From Chitinophaga horti (GTDB taxonomy: Bacteria; Bacteroidota; Bacteroidia; Chitinophagales; Chitinophagaceae), in the NCBI RefSeq assembly GCF_022867795.2, contig NZ_CP107006.1:4402001-4466000 (forward strand): a DNA stretch of 64,000 nt, written 5' to 3'. A model generated the notes under the pieces. It was not told the DNA's origin. It worked only from the letters and a program-made list of their open reading frames with translations, and ran no database searches. Each line of letters starts with the position of its first letter. Positions within the stretch are counted from its first letter, which is position 1. The position numbers were made by a program, and so were the translations under genes. Of the stretch, positions 1 through 8,667 are shown piece by piece.

Positions 1-898
1 GGTTCAATTTCTTTATTGCTACGTTCCAATCAGGCCCACTCAACACCTGGTGTGCGTCGGAAAAACTCCCCTGGTTAATGGCGAACGAAAGGTTCATTAA
101 ACTGTTGAGGTAAGCCAGCTCTGCCCCCTCCGGCACGGCGGCAAAAGTAGTCACGAAGGGAATAGTATCGCGGCAGATGAAGCTGCCGGCCTTTTCAAAC
201 GTTACGTCCAGCAGGTCGCCGGCCTTTACCTGCAGCTGTTTGAAGGTGCTGTCGCCGATGTTCGTCCATACGTTACCGTATTGTATGTCGAGAACAGGAA
301 TGCCGCCTGTAAGCGTACCATCCGCCAACCGGGCAGCGCCCGCAAATGCGATACGCACAACATCTGCCGGCAGCTTCGGCCCCACTTCTTCGAATTTGAT
401 CACACCTGCTGCCAGCCGGGCACCGGTATAAGCGTATACATCCCGGCCATGAAAGGTATAAGACTGCCCCGATCCCCGCCGGCGGTTCACGGCTTCATCT
501 ATCTCCCTTACTTCTGCAATACCCATAGAGGCTGCCACCAGGGTGAGCGTGCCGTTATCGGGCGTTACGAAATAGTGACCGGTATTGGTTTTCAGCACCA
601 CCGACTTCCGCTCAGAACCCACACCGGGATCTACGACGGATACGAATACGGTGCCCTCAGGCCAGTAGCGGGACGTTTGCTCGAGCCGGTAAGCCGCTTC
701 CCATATATTGAAGGGTGGTATTTCATGTGTAAGGTCGTATATGGGCAAGTCGGCCGAAATGCCGAAAGCCACTCCCTTCATGGCAGATACGGCGCCGTCC
801 TTTTGTCCGAAGTCGGTTTGAAATACGAGGGCATGGCGGGCTGACTGCTTACAGGAAAACAGGAAGAGGCTAAAACAGATGAAAAGGGCGGTGCGCAT
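1..898 (-). CDS. SAM hydroxide adenosyltransferase family (DUF62) lipoprotein, partial at window edge
   Basis: Family members split S-adenosylmethionine into adenosine and methionine using a water-derived nucleophile, and are related to fluorinases and chlorinases. The reading frame is open from ATG at 898 to base 1 (299 codons, C-terminus cut off). Hallmarks seen: TDFG (residues 28-31), DPGVGSER (90-97), PDNGTLT near 113 and FHGRD (149-153). D90, R97 and H150 match the family's Asp-Arg-His triad in order and spacing. Unusually, the protein begins MRTALFICFSLFLFSCKQ, which looks like a lipoprotein signal with lipid-accepting C16, so it is predicted to be exported. It starts 3 bases after the MFS gene's stop, so it is cotranscribed with it. 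The family call is firm; the substrate outside the cytoplasm is unknown. Confidence 0.85.
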   Translation of the reverse strand, partial: MRTALFICFSLFLFSCKQSARHALVFQTDFGQKDGAVSAMKGVAFGISADLPIYDLTHEIPPFNIWEAAYRLEQTSRYWPEGTVFVSVVDPGVGSERKSVVLKTNTGHYFVTPDNGTLTLVAASMGIAEVREIDEAVNRRRGSGQSYTFHGRDVYAYTGARLAAGVIKFEEVGPKLPADVVRIAFAGAARLADGTLTGGIPVLDIQYGNVWTNIGDSTFKQLQVKAGDLLDVTFEKAGSFICRDTIPFVTTFAAVPEGAELAYLNSLMNLSFAINQGSFSDAHQVLSGPDWNVAIKKLN

Positions 899-901
899 AA
901 G

Positions 902-2182
902 TTACTTGTTTTCTTTATCGATCCAGGAGGTCCGTTTGGAGTCTTTGATCACCGTATACACCAGCAACGATATAAAGATACAACCCGTAACGTACCAGTA
1001 GTACAGCGATTCGTGGCCGATGTCTTTAAAGTACAGCGCCAGCATTTCCGCCGTACCACCGAATATGGCTACGGTTAATGCATAAGGCAATCCTACGCCC
1101 AATGCACGCACTTCTGCGGGGAACATTTCCGCCTTCACCACGGCATTAATGGAAGTGTAGCCACTCACGATCACCAGCGCCCCCAGTATAAGAAAGAACG
1201 CCGCGGCTTCTGTATTGGCGTGGCTCAGCGCCGTGAGTATCGGCACCGTGAGCAAGGTGCCTAACACGCCAAACGCGATCAGCAAAGGTTTACGGCCGAT
1301 CCTGTCAGACAGTGCCCCGAATAAGGGTTGCAGGCATGCATAGATCAACATCAGGAAAAACGTCAGCTGGGTAGCGCGGTCTTTTGAAAGATGCACCGTG
1401 TTCACCAGGAACTTCTGCATGTAAGTAGTGTAAGTATAAAATGCGATGGTGCCGCCAAGGGTTAAGCCTACAACGGTCAGCACCGCACGCGGATGTTTTT
1501 TGAGCATGAGCTTCAGCGTACCGCGTTCTTTGGTGGTATCGATCTTCACCGATTCTTCCATATTACGGCGCATAAATAGCGCCACAAAGGCCAGTAGCGC
1601 ACCGATAACGAACGGTATTCGCCAGCCCCAGGTTTCCAGCTGTTCGGCGGTAAGAAACACTTTTTGCAGCAGCATTTGCACACCCAATGCAGTAAGCTGC
1701 CCACCAATGAGCGTCACATATTGAAAACTCGAATAAAAACCGCGACGATGGGGCTCCGCCACTTCACTCAGATAAGTGGCCGAGGTGCCGTACTCCCCTC
1801 CTACGCTAAGCCCCTGCAGTAAACGTGCAAAGAGCAGTAACACCGGGGCCGCAATGCCGATCTGGTGATAGGTGGGCGTACAGGCGATGATCAGTGAGCC
1901 TAGCGACATGAGTAATACTGACAAGGTCATGGCTGCTTTACGGCCGGTGCGATCGGCTATGCTGCCGAACAGCCAGCCGCCGATAGGCCGCATGAGGAAC
2001 CCCACGGCAAATATGGCCGCTGCGTTCAGCTGCTGGGCAGTCTGATTTCCTTTCGGGAAGAAGGAAGGTGCGAAGTATAAAGCAAAAGCGGTGTAGGCGT
2101 ACCAGTCGTACCATTCCACCAGGTTGCCGGCCGAGCCGGATACGATGGCTTTGAGGCGGGCACTTGTAGATTTTACAGTCAT
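902..2182 (-). CDS. MFS permease, metabolite:H+ symporter (MHS) family, KgtP/ShiA-like
   Basis: Inner-membrane secondary transporter of about 426 residues with roughly 12 hydrophobic segments. MHS hallmarks are visible: GNLVEWYDWYAY near the N-terminus, GSIADRTGRK in the first cytoplasmic loop, GLSVGGEYGTSATYLSE in helix 4, and a second DRIGRKP loop in the C-terminal half. KgtP, ShiA and ProP-type proteins carry carboxylates or compatible solutes with protons; the substrate here cannot be read from sequence. The frame is open up to 2275, but ATG at 2182 (MTVKSTSARLK) was chosen because the upstream extension overlaps the reductase gene and looks unlike the family. It lies between an aldo/keto reductase and a SAM hydrolase-like gene in one tight operon. 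Confidence 0.88.
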   Translation of the reverse strand: MTVKSTSARLKAIVSGSAGNLVEWYDWYAYTAFALYFAPSFFPKGNQTAQQLNAAAIFAVGFLMRPIGGWLFGSIADRTGRKAAMTLSVLLMSLGSLIIACTPTYHQIGIAAPVLLLFARLLQGLSVGGEYGTSATYLSEVAEPHRRGFYSSFQYVTLIGGQLTALGVQMLLQKVFLTAEQLETWGWRIPFVIGALLAFVALFMRRNMEESVKIDTTKERGTLKLMLKKHPRAVLTVVGLTLGGTIAFYTYTTYMQKFLVNTVHLSKDRATQLTFFLMLIYACLQPLFGALSDRIGRKPLLIAFGVLGTLLTVPILTALSHANTEAAAFFLILGALVIVSGYTSINAVVKAEMFPAEVRALGVGLPYALTVAIFGGTAEMLALYFKDIGHESLYYWYVTGCIFISLLVYTVIKDSKRTSWIDKENK

Positions 2183-2216
2183 GCGGTCGTTAGAATTGCG
2201 CCCAAAAGTAAAAAAC

Positions 2217-3113
2217 CTATCGGTGTTGATCGAACAAATTAATGCGTACCGCCTGGCGGAGGATCTCCAGCTCACTTTCCTTCAATGCCGGCGTGTTTGG
2301 CGTACCGGCGGCTTCCTCCAGCTGCTCCGGCGTACGGATGCCAACGACAGCAGCAGTAATAGCCGGCTGTTGCAGCACAAACCGAAGGGCCGTTTGTGAA
2401 GCGTGCCGCTCCTCTCCGGATAATGCCGCTACGTGTTTGGCCGCCATGGCCACGTCGAGCAGGTTATAGTTGAGGTATTCTTCGGGCGTTTTACCGGCCA
2501 GCAACCCTTTCGCCACACCACCACGTGCCAGCACGCCGATCTGCAATTCCTGCAACATAGGCAGGCACATTTCTTCCGGGCGGCGGTCCAGCAGGCTGTA
2601 CTGCATCATCACACTCACGATACCGGAACGTTTTACCCACTCGCGGATCACGTTCGGACGAATAGAGGAAATGCCATAGTGCCGGATCTTGCCCTGCTGC
2701 TTCAGCCGCTCGAACGCGTCGATGGTTTCGTCGATGGGATCGTCCATGGTGCCGCCGTGCAGCTGGTACAGGTCGATGTAATCGGTTTGCAGGCGTTGCA
2801 GGCTGTCTTCCACCGCGGTGAGGATGTACTCCTTACGTGGATTCCAGTCCCAGCCGCTGCCATCGGGGCGCCATTGGTTACCGACCTTGGTGGCGACAAC
2901 CATTTGCTCCCGTTTGCCCTTGAGGGCTTTGCCTAAAGTGATTTCATTGCGGCCATGATCGTAGAGATCGGCCGTGTCGAAGAAGTTAATCCCCAGATCG
3001 ATCGCACGGTGCACGAGGCTGGCGTTTTGTGCGTCATTATCCCCGAGCGACATGCAACCAAATGCGATTTCGCTGATGCTAAGGTCCGATTTTCCAAGTA
3101 CGCGATAGTTCAT
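2217..3113 (-). CDS. aldo/keto reductase
   Basis: NAD(P)H-dependent oxidoreductase of the aldo/keto reductase superfamily, about 298 residues and cytoplasmic (no signal). The TIM-barrel catalytic tetrad is present: Asp in FFDTADLYDHG, Tyr in the same motif, Lys in VVATKVG and His in YQLHGG. The C-terminal part (VVGIRTPEQLEEAA) matches the cofactor-binding region. Start ATG at 3113 (MNYRVLGKSDLSISEIAFG) begins exactly where AKRs usually do; the longer open frame to 3149 adds a non-family extension and runs through the predicted promoter. It is first in an operon with the permease and the SAM hydrolase-like gene. The substrate is not predictable. Confidence 0.92.
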   Translation of the reverse strand: MNYRVLGKSDLSISEIAFGCMSLGDNDAQNASLVHRAIDLGINFFDTADLYDHGRNEITLGKALKGKREQMVVATKVGNQWRPDGSGWDWNPRKEYILTAVEDSLQRLQTDYIDLYQLHGGTMDDPIDETIDAFERLKQQGKIRHYGISSIRPNVIREWVKRSGIVSVMMQYSLLDRRPEEMCLPMLQELQIGVLARGGVAKGLLAGKTPEEYLNYNLLDVAMAAKHVAALSGEERHASQTALRFVLQQPAITAAVVGIRTPEQLEEAAGTPNTPALKESELEILRQAVRINLFDQHR

Positions 3114-3137
3114 ATTGGCCGTTTGGGATTTACATAT

Positions 3138-3168
3138 CAAACTTAACACTTATTCAGCTAATTATCAA
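3138..3168 (-). promoter_or_regulatory. predicted Bacteroidota promoter for the reductase/permease/SAM hydrolase operon
   Basis: Read on the minus strand there is a -7 box TAAGTTTG (3138-3145) that fits TAnnTTTG, with TTG at 3166-3168 about 20 bases upstream. It would start transcription near 3131, some 18 bases before the chosen reductase start. Confidence 0.5.
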
Positions 3169-3390
3169 CGGGTAGCGCCTTATTAACGAAAGAGAAATGC
3201 ACAATAGCGCGGTACAGATGACCGGAGCGTCGCAACGGGGGATGAAGAGGATGGAACTGCTGACTCCCTGAAAATATCCCCAATGCATCATGATTATTGT
3301 TTACGATCGTAAAGCCGCGATAAGTAAAGCCGGTTAGAACTGTCAACTATCGTAGAAACTAGCTACATCCTTCGGGCATCCTTGCCACTG

Positions 3391-3536
3391 CCTAGGTTCA
3401 CCCTAGGTTCAACCTACGTTCAACTTAGGTTCAACCTAGGTTCGTGAACGAAGGATGAACGAAGGATGAACGAACGATGAACCTAGGATGAACCTAGGAT
3501 CCTTCGAAGATCCTCGAAGGATCTTCGAAGGATCCT
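3391..3536. repeat. array of thirteen degenerate 11-bp units with inverted symmetry
   Basis: Thirteen consecutive units follow an 11-bp period with one unit a base short: five like CCTAGGTTCAA (3391-3444), five like TGAACnnnGGA (3445-3499) and three like TCCTTCGAAGA (3500-3532). The second group is the reverse complement of the first, shifted by a base: 3391-3411 pairs with 3478-3498 at 20 of 21 positions. The last group is close to a palindrome centred near 3516. Two further partial units (CATCCTTCGGG, CATCCTTGCCA) lie at 3366-3387. The array fills the gap between a terminator and the promoter of the next operon. Function unknown; it is not a CRISPR array because there are no spacers. Confidence 0.85.
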
Positions 3537-3556
3537 GCCGTGACCCGCGAGGGCAC

Positions 3557-3586
3557 AAAAAAGGCCGCCCGGAGCGGACGGCCTTG
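3557..3586 (-). terminator. Rho-independent terminator of the seven-gene sigma/FecR/Sus operon
   Basis: On the minus strand a GC-rich stem, AAGGCCG pairing with CGGCCTT (outer arms within 3561-3585), is followed by a run of six T. It begins a few bases after the stop codon at 3590. Confidence 0.8.
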
Positions 3587-3589
3587 TAT

Positions 3590-4396
3590 TTAGTAAGCTA
3601 AAACTGCCTGGTAACCAAGATGATCGGAGGCGTAGGCCGACTCCGTCAGCACATGTTCCGAGATAAGCCGGAAGTTGGCCGTTTTCGGGAACAGGATGTA
3701 GTCGATCCGGCGTTTGGGATTGATATTCGGGATGGTTGGCGCTTTCGCGGCACTGGCATCGGCGAAGTAGGCGAACAGCGATTGCATACCGCCTTTTTCG
3801 TCGGTGGCATTGAAGTCACCGCCGATTAACAGCGGAGCATCCAGGCTGGCGGCCAGTTTCACAATGGCGTTGCTTTGTAGCTGGCGGTTCTCCTCTTTGG
3901 TAACATCGAGGTGAGTGCTGGCGAACCATACTTTTTTGCCGCCCGGCAATTCCACACGACCCATAGCTACCACCCTGTCTTCGCCCTTGAAGCCGGCGAT
4001 TTTAGGAAGCACCACAGTGCGCGTGTCTGTTAACGGGTATTTTGACAGGATGCCTACGCCATAACCTCCACCCTCGTAAGGAATGGCCTTGCCATAGTAG
4101 TAGTGCATGCCCAGCTTGTCGGCCAGGGCTTTGAGCTGAAACACTTTTTGCGCGCGGATGGTAACGCTGTCCAGCTCCTGCAGGGCCACGAGGGTGGCGC
4201 CGGAGTTGCGGATGGCGTGCGCAATGGTATCCAGGTTGATCACGTCTTTACTTTCGGAAGGCGGATTCGCGTGGTGAACATTGTAGGTGAGCACAGCAAC
4301 CTGGCGGGCGGCAGTCCCGGAACGACTGTTCCGGGAGGTGCTGCAACCAGCCAATGCGATCAGCATGACGAGATGAAAAGGGAGGTATTTCTTCAT
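3590..4396 (-). CDS. endonuclease/exonuclease/phosphatase (EEP) family lipoprotein
   Basis: 268-residue Mg-dependent phosphodiesterase of the EEP fold (DNase I, sphingomyelinase and inositol phosphatase relatives). The N-terminus MKKYLPFHLVMLIALAGC is a lipoprotein signal (C18), so it should act on the cell surface or in the periplasm. EEP catalytic positions are all visible: N39 in LTYNVHHANPP, E74 in LQELD, H162 in STHLDV, D194 and N196 in GGDFNAT, D232 in IDYILF, and D258-H259 in ASDHLG. It is the last gene of the operon, 14 bases after the 532-residue lipoprotein, and a clear paralogue of the EEP gene at 6021-6896. The bond it cuts (nucleic acid, phospholipid or other phosphodiester) cannot be decided. 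Confidence 0.9.
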   Translation of the reverse strand: MKKYLPFHLVMLIALAGCSTSRNSRSGTAARQVAVLTYNVHHANPPSESKDVINLDTIAHAIRNSGATLVALQELDSVTIRAQKVFQLKALADKLGMHYYYGKAIPYEGGGYGVGILSKYPLTDTRTVVLPKIAGFKGEDRVVAMGRVELPGGKKVWFASTHLDVTKEENRQLQSNAIVKLAASLDAPLLIGGDFNATDEKGGMQSLFAYFADASAAKAPTIPNINPKRRIDYILFPKTANFRLISEHVLTESAYASDHLGYQAVLAY

Positions 4397-4410
4397 TGGA
4401 ACATGGATTG

Positions 4411-6009
4411 TTAAGGGTAGCTTAATGTGGACCCTCCGTTATATTTAGTTCTGTTATCTTCTGCGGGCGCTTTTACTTCGAGCGTAACGGTTGCTACGCC
4501 ATTGTTTACACTGTACTCCTTCACCATCACGATGCCAAAGGCTTCGTTGTTGATGGGCGTCCAGGTACCCCAGCCGATGATAAAGCCGGTGCCTACCACC
4601 AATGTATTGTTGAAGCGGCGGTTGGTACCGTTTACATTATAGTTTTCACCGCCGGCAGCTGCAGGGGCTTTTACTTTATTAGCGATGTAATCGTTCAACT
4701 CCCCGTCCCAATTGATGGCATCGAATGCGGCGGTTGTAAGGCTCGGCCTGTTCGTAGTAACCAGTGTATAAGTTGCCGTATTAAAGCCGGCCATGTAAGG
4801 TGCCATCGCAGTAGAATAAGCAGCACCGGCGTTAAAGGCGGCAGCAGAAGAAATGCGGTAATCGGTAGCACCATGTTCGTACAGCAGGAAATCCAGCATC
4901 ACCTGTTTGCCCGCGGCAGCAGCTACATCGAGCACATGCGGCGTGCTGTAGGTAGAGAACCAGTTCGTTTTACCGGCACCGATTTCTGTAGTGAGTTTAA
5001 TATCGGCGATGTGCAATAGTTTGTTGTACACTTTACCAACCAGATACTCTGTTTGTATTGTTTTACCACCTTCGTTACGACCGCTGATACGCAGGGCCTG
5101 AATACCATTGGCGCCAGGGTAAGTGATGCTAAAGATAAACTCGTCTTTCGGCGTACCGATGGTTACAGGCAGCTCAGCGCCATATACGCCGTTTGTTTTT
5201 ACCGCGTAGGTGAGTGTTGATACCGCTGAACCGGAAAACACCGTACCAGCAAGCGTGTTATCGATACCGGCATATACCACCGCAATGTTCGGCTTGTTGC
5301 CTTCCAGCGCGATCGTTACCGCATCATCTACCACCGTACCGATCTTGAATGTATCGAGTGCGGTACCATTGTAGCTGTTTTTCGCTTTGATGATGATGCC
5401 GCTCATGTTCTTTACTACGGTTACGGTAGCAGCAAAGGCCATCGTTTTAGGATTGGTGATGGTAATCGGGCTTTCGGCATTTGCTTTACCGTCTACGATC
5501 GTTTGATAGGTAAGCGCGGTTACATCATGTTGAGACGTAAAGCTGGCCTCAACAGTCAGCTGTTTGTTTTCGAAAACGGAGGCGCGGAATTTCACATTGT
5601 CTTTAAACGTAAGTACGGGTGTGAGACGAACGTTTTTAGGGACAATGTGTTTCTCTGTATTTTTCATCTGCTTATCAAAAGAGATGATCACCAGTTCCAC
5701 CATATTCTGTGGTACTTTGAACACGATGTTCTCGTTCAACTCCGTTGGATAATCGGTTTTATCGATGTAAACAGGTGTGGTAGAAGCGGTGCCGTTAGCT
5801 GTTTGGGTGATGAAATAGTAAGCCAGCCGGCGGATGCCTGCAGCGGCTTTTACGTTTACGGGAACGGTGAGCTCCTCGCCTACGTTCAGGTTCTCGACTT
5901 CCTCAAAACCCTCGCCCAGTGTAATAACGGGGCCGCTCACTTTATCGTCGTCTTTATTGCAGGCCAGTAAGGACAGGCAACAGGCGACCAGGTATATAAC
6001 TTTTTTCAT
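4411..6009 (-). CDS. large surface lipoprotein of unknown function in SusE-like position
   Basis: 532 residues beginning MKKVIYLVACCLSLLACNKDDD, a lipoprotein signal with C17 followed by acidic residues, as in many Bacteroidota surface lipoproteins. I recognise no catalytic motif. Residues of roughly 25-330 read as three beta-rich Ig-like repeats, each with alternating hydrophobic strands and a LxxxLTY(A/Q) pattern; the C-terminal 200 residues form a different domain. Position after SusC/SusD and between two EEP phosphodiesterases suggests a binding protein that presents substrate, like SusE/SusF. This role is inferred from context only. It starts 11 bases after the upstream EEP stop. Confidence 0.75.
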   Translation of the reverse strand: MKKVIYLVACCLSLLACNKDDDKVSGPVITLGEGFEEVENLNVGEELTVPVNVKAAAGIRRLAYYFITQTANGTASTTPVYIDKTDYPTELNENIVFKVPQNMVELVIISFDKQMKNTEKHIVPKNVRLTPVLTFKDNVKFRASVFENKQLTVEASFTSQHDVTALTYQTIVDGKANAESPITITNPKTMAFAATVTVVKNMSGIIIKAKNSYNGTALDTFKIGTVVDDAVTIALEGNKPNIAVVYAGIDNTLAGTVFSGSAVSTLTYAVKTNGVYGAELPVTIGTPKDEFIFSITYPGANGIQALRISGRNEGGKTIQTEYLVGKVYNKLLHIADIKLTTEIGAGKTNWFSTYSTPHVLDVAAAAGKQVMLDFLLYEHGATDYRISSAAAFNAGAAYSTAMAPYMAGFNTATYTLVTTNRPSLTTAAFDAINWDGELNDYIANKVKAPAAAGGENYNVNGTNRRFNNTLVVGTGFIIGWGTWTPINNEAFGIVMVKEYSVNNGVATVTLEVKAPAEDNRTKYNGGSTLSYP

Positions 6010-6020
6010 GTTGATGTCGT

Positions 6021-6896
6021 TTATCGGTTAAACTTAAGTTCCGCCAACACCGGGAAGTGGTCAGACGCAATGCGTTCCGGTATTACCGTGTGAGACATGA
6101 TACTGAATGCAGCCGCCGGACGGAACGCGAGGTGATCGATGACCACGGTTGGATTCTGCGCGCTGGAGGTGTTGGTGCAGGTACCTGTAGCGCAGGTACG
6201 CGTAAACACGGCATCAAACACGTTAAAGAAATCAGTTGCGTTAAGGTTTTCGTTAAAGTCACCACCGATCAGCACCGGCCCTTTCACATTCGACAACTGG
6301 CTGATCACTTCATTAACCTGCGCCAGCCTGCCACCATCGGAGGTGTGTTGCAGATGCGTTACCGCCAGTACCATAGAGTCGATCCCCGGCAGGTCAACAG
6401 TGGCCACACCGAGAACACGCTGCTCGTCCGCAGGCGTCGCTTTGGGCAACATGTATTTGCGGCTGTTGGAGAGCGGGTATTTGCTCAGGATGGCCACGCC
6501 ATACAGCCCACGCATATACGAAATAGACGAGTAGAAGAAATAGTTCATCTTCAGCGCCGTTGCAATTTCTTTGGCCATATCGCCGGTGTAATTGTTTCTG
6601 CCGGTGCCTTTGTCCACTTCCTGCAGCAGCACTACGTCCGGGTTAGCCTGTGCTATCACGTTCACAATCGCATTTACGTCTACCGTACCGGGCGCACCGG
6701 GAGGGTTGGAAGCGTGAATGTTGTAAGTCATGTATTTGATGGAAGCCAGTTTGGCCGCTTCATCATTCTCGGTGCCATACACCGCGTTACCTTCACCCAG
6801 GTCTACATAAGTAGGCGGGTTGTCCGGCATGTAGGGATCTTTATTACAAGCCAGCAGTGATATGGCTGCCAGCATATATATAGCGCGCTTTATCAT
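6021..6896 (-). CDS. EEP family phosphodiesterase lipoprotein (second copy)
   Basis: 291-residue paralogue of the EEP protein at 3590-4396, with lipoprotein signal MIKRAIYMLAAISLLAC (C17). Active-site positions: N59 in YNIHASNPP, E93 in LQEVD, H181 in THLQH, D213 and N215 in GGDFNEN, D254 in VVIDHLAF, D279-H280 in ASDHFPV. Both copies share the unusual YN(I/V)H..NPP start of the core and ILSKYPL, which points to duplication inside the locus. The start codon overlaps the SusD stop as ATGA, so the two are translationally coupled. Residues C236 and C240 could form a disulfide absent from the other copy. The paralogues may split successive steps on one substrate, which is inference. Confidence 0.9.
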   Translation of the reverse strand: MIKRAIYMLAAISLLACNKDPYMPDNPPTYVDLGEGNAVYGTENDEAAKLASIKYMTYNIHASNPPGAPGTVDVNAIVNVIAQANPDVVLLQEVDKGTGRNNYTGDMAKEIATALKMNYFFYSSISYMRGLYGVAILSKYPLSNSRKYMLPKATPADEQRVLGVATVDLPGIDSMVLAVTHLQHTSDGGRLAQVNEVISQLSNVKGPVLIGGDFNENLNATDFFNVFDAVFTRTCATGTCTNTSSAQNPTVVIDHLAFRPAAAFSIMSHTVIPERIASDHFPVLAELKFNR

Positions 6897-8656
6897 TTCC
6901 AGTAAGGATTTTGTTCCAGTTTAGGATTGAGAGTAAGGTCCTGCGTAGGCAGTGGCCAGAAGTAATCGCGCAGCGGATCAAAGGTTTTAACGACGCCCTT
7001 GTTGGTAAGTACGTTGCCGGAGTTACCGTTGCTTAAATCGCTCACTGGTATCTGGTACGGACCAGTTTCCGGCGGTTTGTTACCTGCATATATCTCCACG
7101 TCTATGCGACCATTCCTGTCGAGATCGTACAGACCTGGGCGGGGGAAGAACATGCCCATGAAAGGTGCGGTTAACAGCTGGCCTTCTTTCCAACGCATCA
7201 GGTCTTCCCAACGCAGGTTGCTTTCCATCACCATTTCGATACGACGTTCTCTTCTTATTTCGAGGATGAGGCCTTTGTTCACACCATTCACCTGTGTGTA
7301 CAGGGCAGCCTGGTAGGGATCCGGGTTCGCATTGGCGTTAGCCATATTGAGATTAGGCATGCCTATACGATCGCGCAGTAATTTGATAGAAAGATCGATA
7401 TCTCCCTGGGTGATGGTCCCCAGTTCCGCTTTAGCTTCTGCATAGTTCAACAGCACTTCGCCAAAACGGAAAATCACCATATCATTAACAGACTGGCTGT
7501 TACCGTCATACGTAGTAACGTTCATCCATTTGATGGGATGATAACCAGTCATAGTCGCCGTAAAGTCGGGCGCGAGCTGCTCGGTACCGCCAATGCGCGT
7601 ATAACCGGGAGTGCGTATCGTCTGGCTCAAACGCGGGTCGCGGTTCTGCACTTCCTGGAAGAATTGCAGCGTATCGTAACCGGGAATATCGGTGAAGCGG
7701 CTGCCATCGGCCATCAGGTAGCTGTTCACCAGTCTCTTTTCCAGGCCTGGTTTACCTTGCGAGCGGGCAGTCAGGTAGAACTGGAGGTTGTGCTTCACAT
7801 TGAGCTCGTTGGAATAACGGCGGCCGAGAATTACCTCATCGGCCACGCCGTCGAGTTTAAGTGTAGCGAACAAATCCTGGTAAGGCTTTTTAGATGGCCC
7901 GTCTGTTTTTGTGTAAACTTTATACATGCCGCTCTGCATCAGCTGCTCGGATGCCAATACGCATTCGTTCAGCCATTTCTCTGCATCGGGTTGGGAAGCT
8001 TCTGTATGATACTTACGCCAGGTGCCTTCGTACAGGCAGATGCGTGACTTCAGTGCGAGTGCCGTCCATTTGGTTACACGTTCCACGCTTTTGGTAGCGT
8101 CCAGCTTTTCGATGGCGAAGTTGATGTCTGCCAACACAGAGTCCATTACCAGTGCGCGAGGATCGCGGGCTTTGTACAGGTTTTCGTTATCGTTGGTTTC
8201 GATTACGATATTATAAAAAGGTACATCACCGTAGTCCTGGACTTTGGTGAAGTAAAAGTAGGCGCGGAAGAAACGGGCCAACCCCATGTATTTATCACGA
8301 ATCTGCGCATCGCGGAAGTTCTTCGCATTTTCGCTGTTGAGCAAAAAATTGATGGAACGCAGCTGTGTAAAGCTCCACTTACCATCCGTCAACGGAATCA
8401 GGCGTGACCCGGCGATTTCGCGATCTACCGAAGATTTGGCCACATTGTCGGCACTTTCGTTATACAGGAAGTCAGCCGCCGGGAAAAAGGTGTAGAACTG
8501 GTTAGTATACGCTTTAAAGTCTGCCTCGGTAGTAAAGAACGTAGGTGGCGACACCGATGCAGTCGGGTAACGCTCCAGGAAATCCTTACCACAGGAGGAG
8601 AAGATGGCTGTAACCGCCAACATTCCCATCAGTTTAATATGTTTCATACTTTTCAT
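6893..8656 (-). CDS. SusD/RagB family surface nutrient-binding lipoprotein
   Basis: 587 residues; the lid and ligand-binding partner of the SusC channel directly upstream. Signal MKSMKHIKLMGMLAVTAIFSSC ends at lipid-accepting C22. SusD hallmarks include FLERYPT near the mature N-terminus, RFFRAYFYF in the first TPR helices, a long helical middle, and the C-terminal NYAEAKAELG...IRRERRIEMVMES.LRWEDLMRWKEG block followed by the closing region with FWPLPTQDL and NPYW. It starts 11 bases after the SusC stop and overlaps the next EEP gene by 4 bases. Its cargo is unknown; the neighbouring phosphodiesterases hint at a phosphate-containing polymer. Confidence 0.95.
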   Translation of the reverse strand: MKSMKHIKLMGMLAVTAIFSSCGKDFLERYPTASVSPPTFFTTEADFKAYTNQFYTFFPAADFLYNESADNVAKSSVDREIAGSRLIPLTDGKWSFTQLRSINFLLNSENAKNFRDAQIRDKYMGLARFFRAYFYFTKVQDYGDVPFYNIVIETNDNENLYKARDPRALVMDSVLADINFAIEKLDATKSVERVTKWTALALKSRICLYEGTWRKYHTEASQPDAEKWLNECVLASEQLMQSGMYKVYTKTDGPSKKPYQDLFATLKLDGVADEVILGRRYSNELNVKHNLQFYLTARSQGKPGLEKRLVNSYLMADGSRFTDIPGYDTLQFFQEVQNRDPRLSQTIRTPGYTRIGGTEQLAPDFTATMTGYHPIKWMNVTTYDGNSQSVNDMVIFRFGEVLLNYAEAKAELGTITQGDIDLSIKLLRDRIGMPNLNMANANANPDPYQAALYTQVNGVNKGLILEIRRERRIEMVMESNLRWEDLMRWKEGQLLTAPFMGMFFPRPGLYDLDRNGRIDVEIYAGNKPPETGPYQIPVSDLSNGNSGNVLTNKGVVKTFDPLRDYFWPLPTQDLTLNPKLEQNPYWK

Positions 8657-8667
8657 GGCTACAGTTT

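Noticed and set aside
177..844. Plus-strand open frames of 84 and 187 codons
   Set aside because: They lie opposite the SAM hydrolase-like gene, whose minus-strand frame has clear family motifs and continues off the left edge.
3158..3346. 62-codon minus frame in the gap before the 11-bp array
   Set aside because: No signal, motif or start context, and it lies directly upstream of and partly across the promoter of the reductase operon.
3391..3536. CRISPR array
   Set aside because: Units are only 11 bases, contiguous, and lack unique spacers; no cas gene in the window.
6057..6860. 267-codon plus-strand frame
   Set aside because: Antisense shadow of the second EEP gene; His/Arg/Val-rich and without motif.
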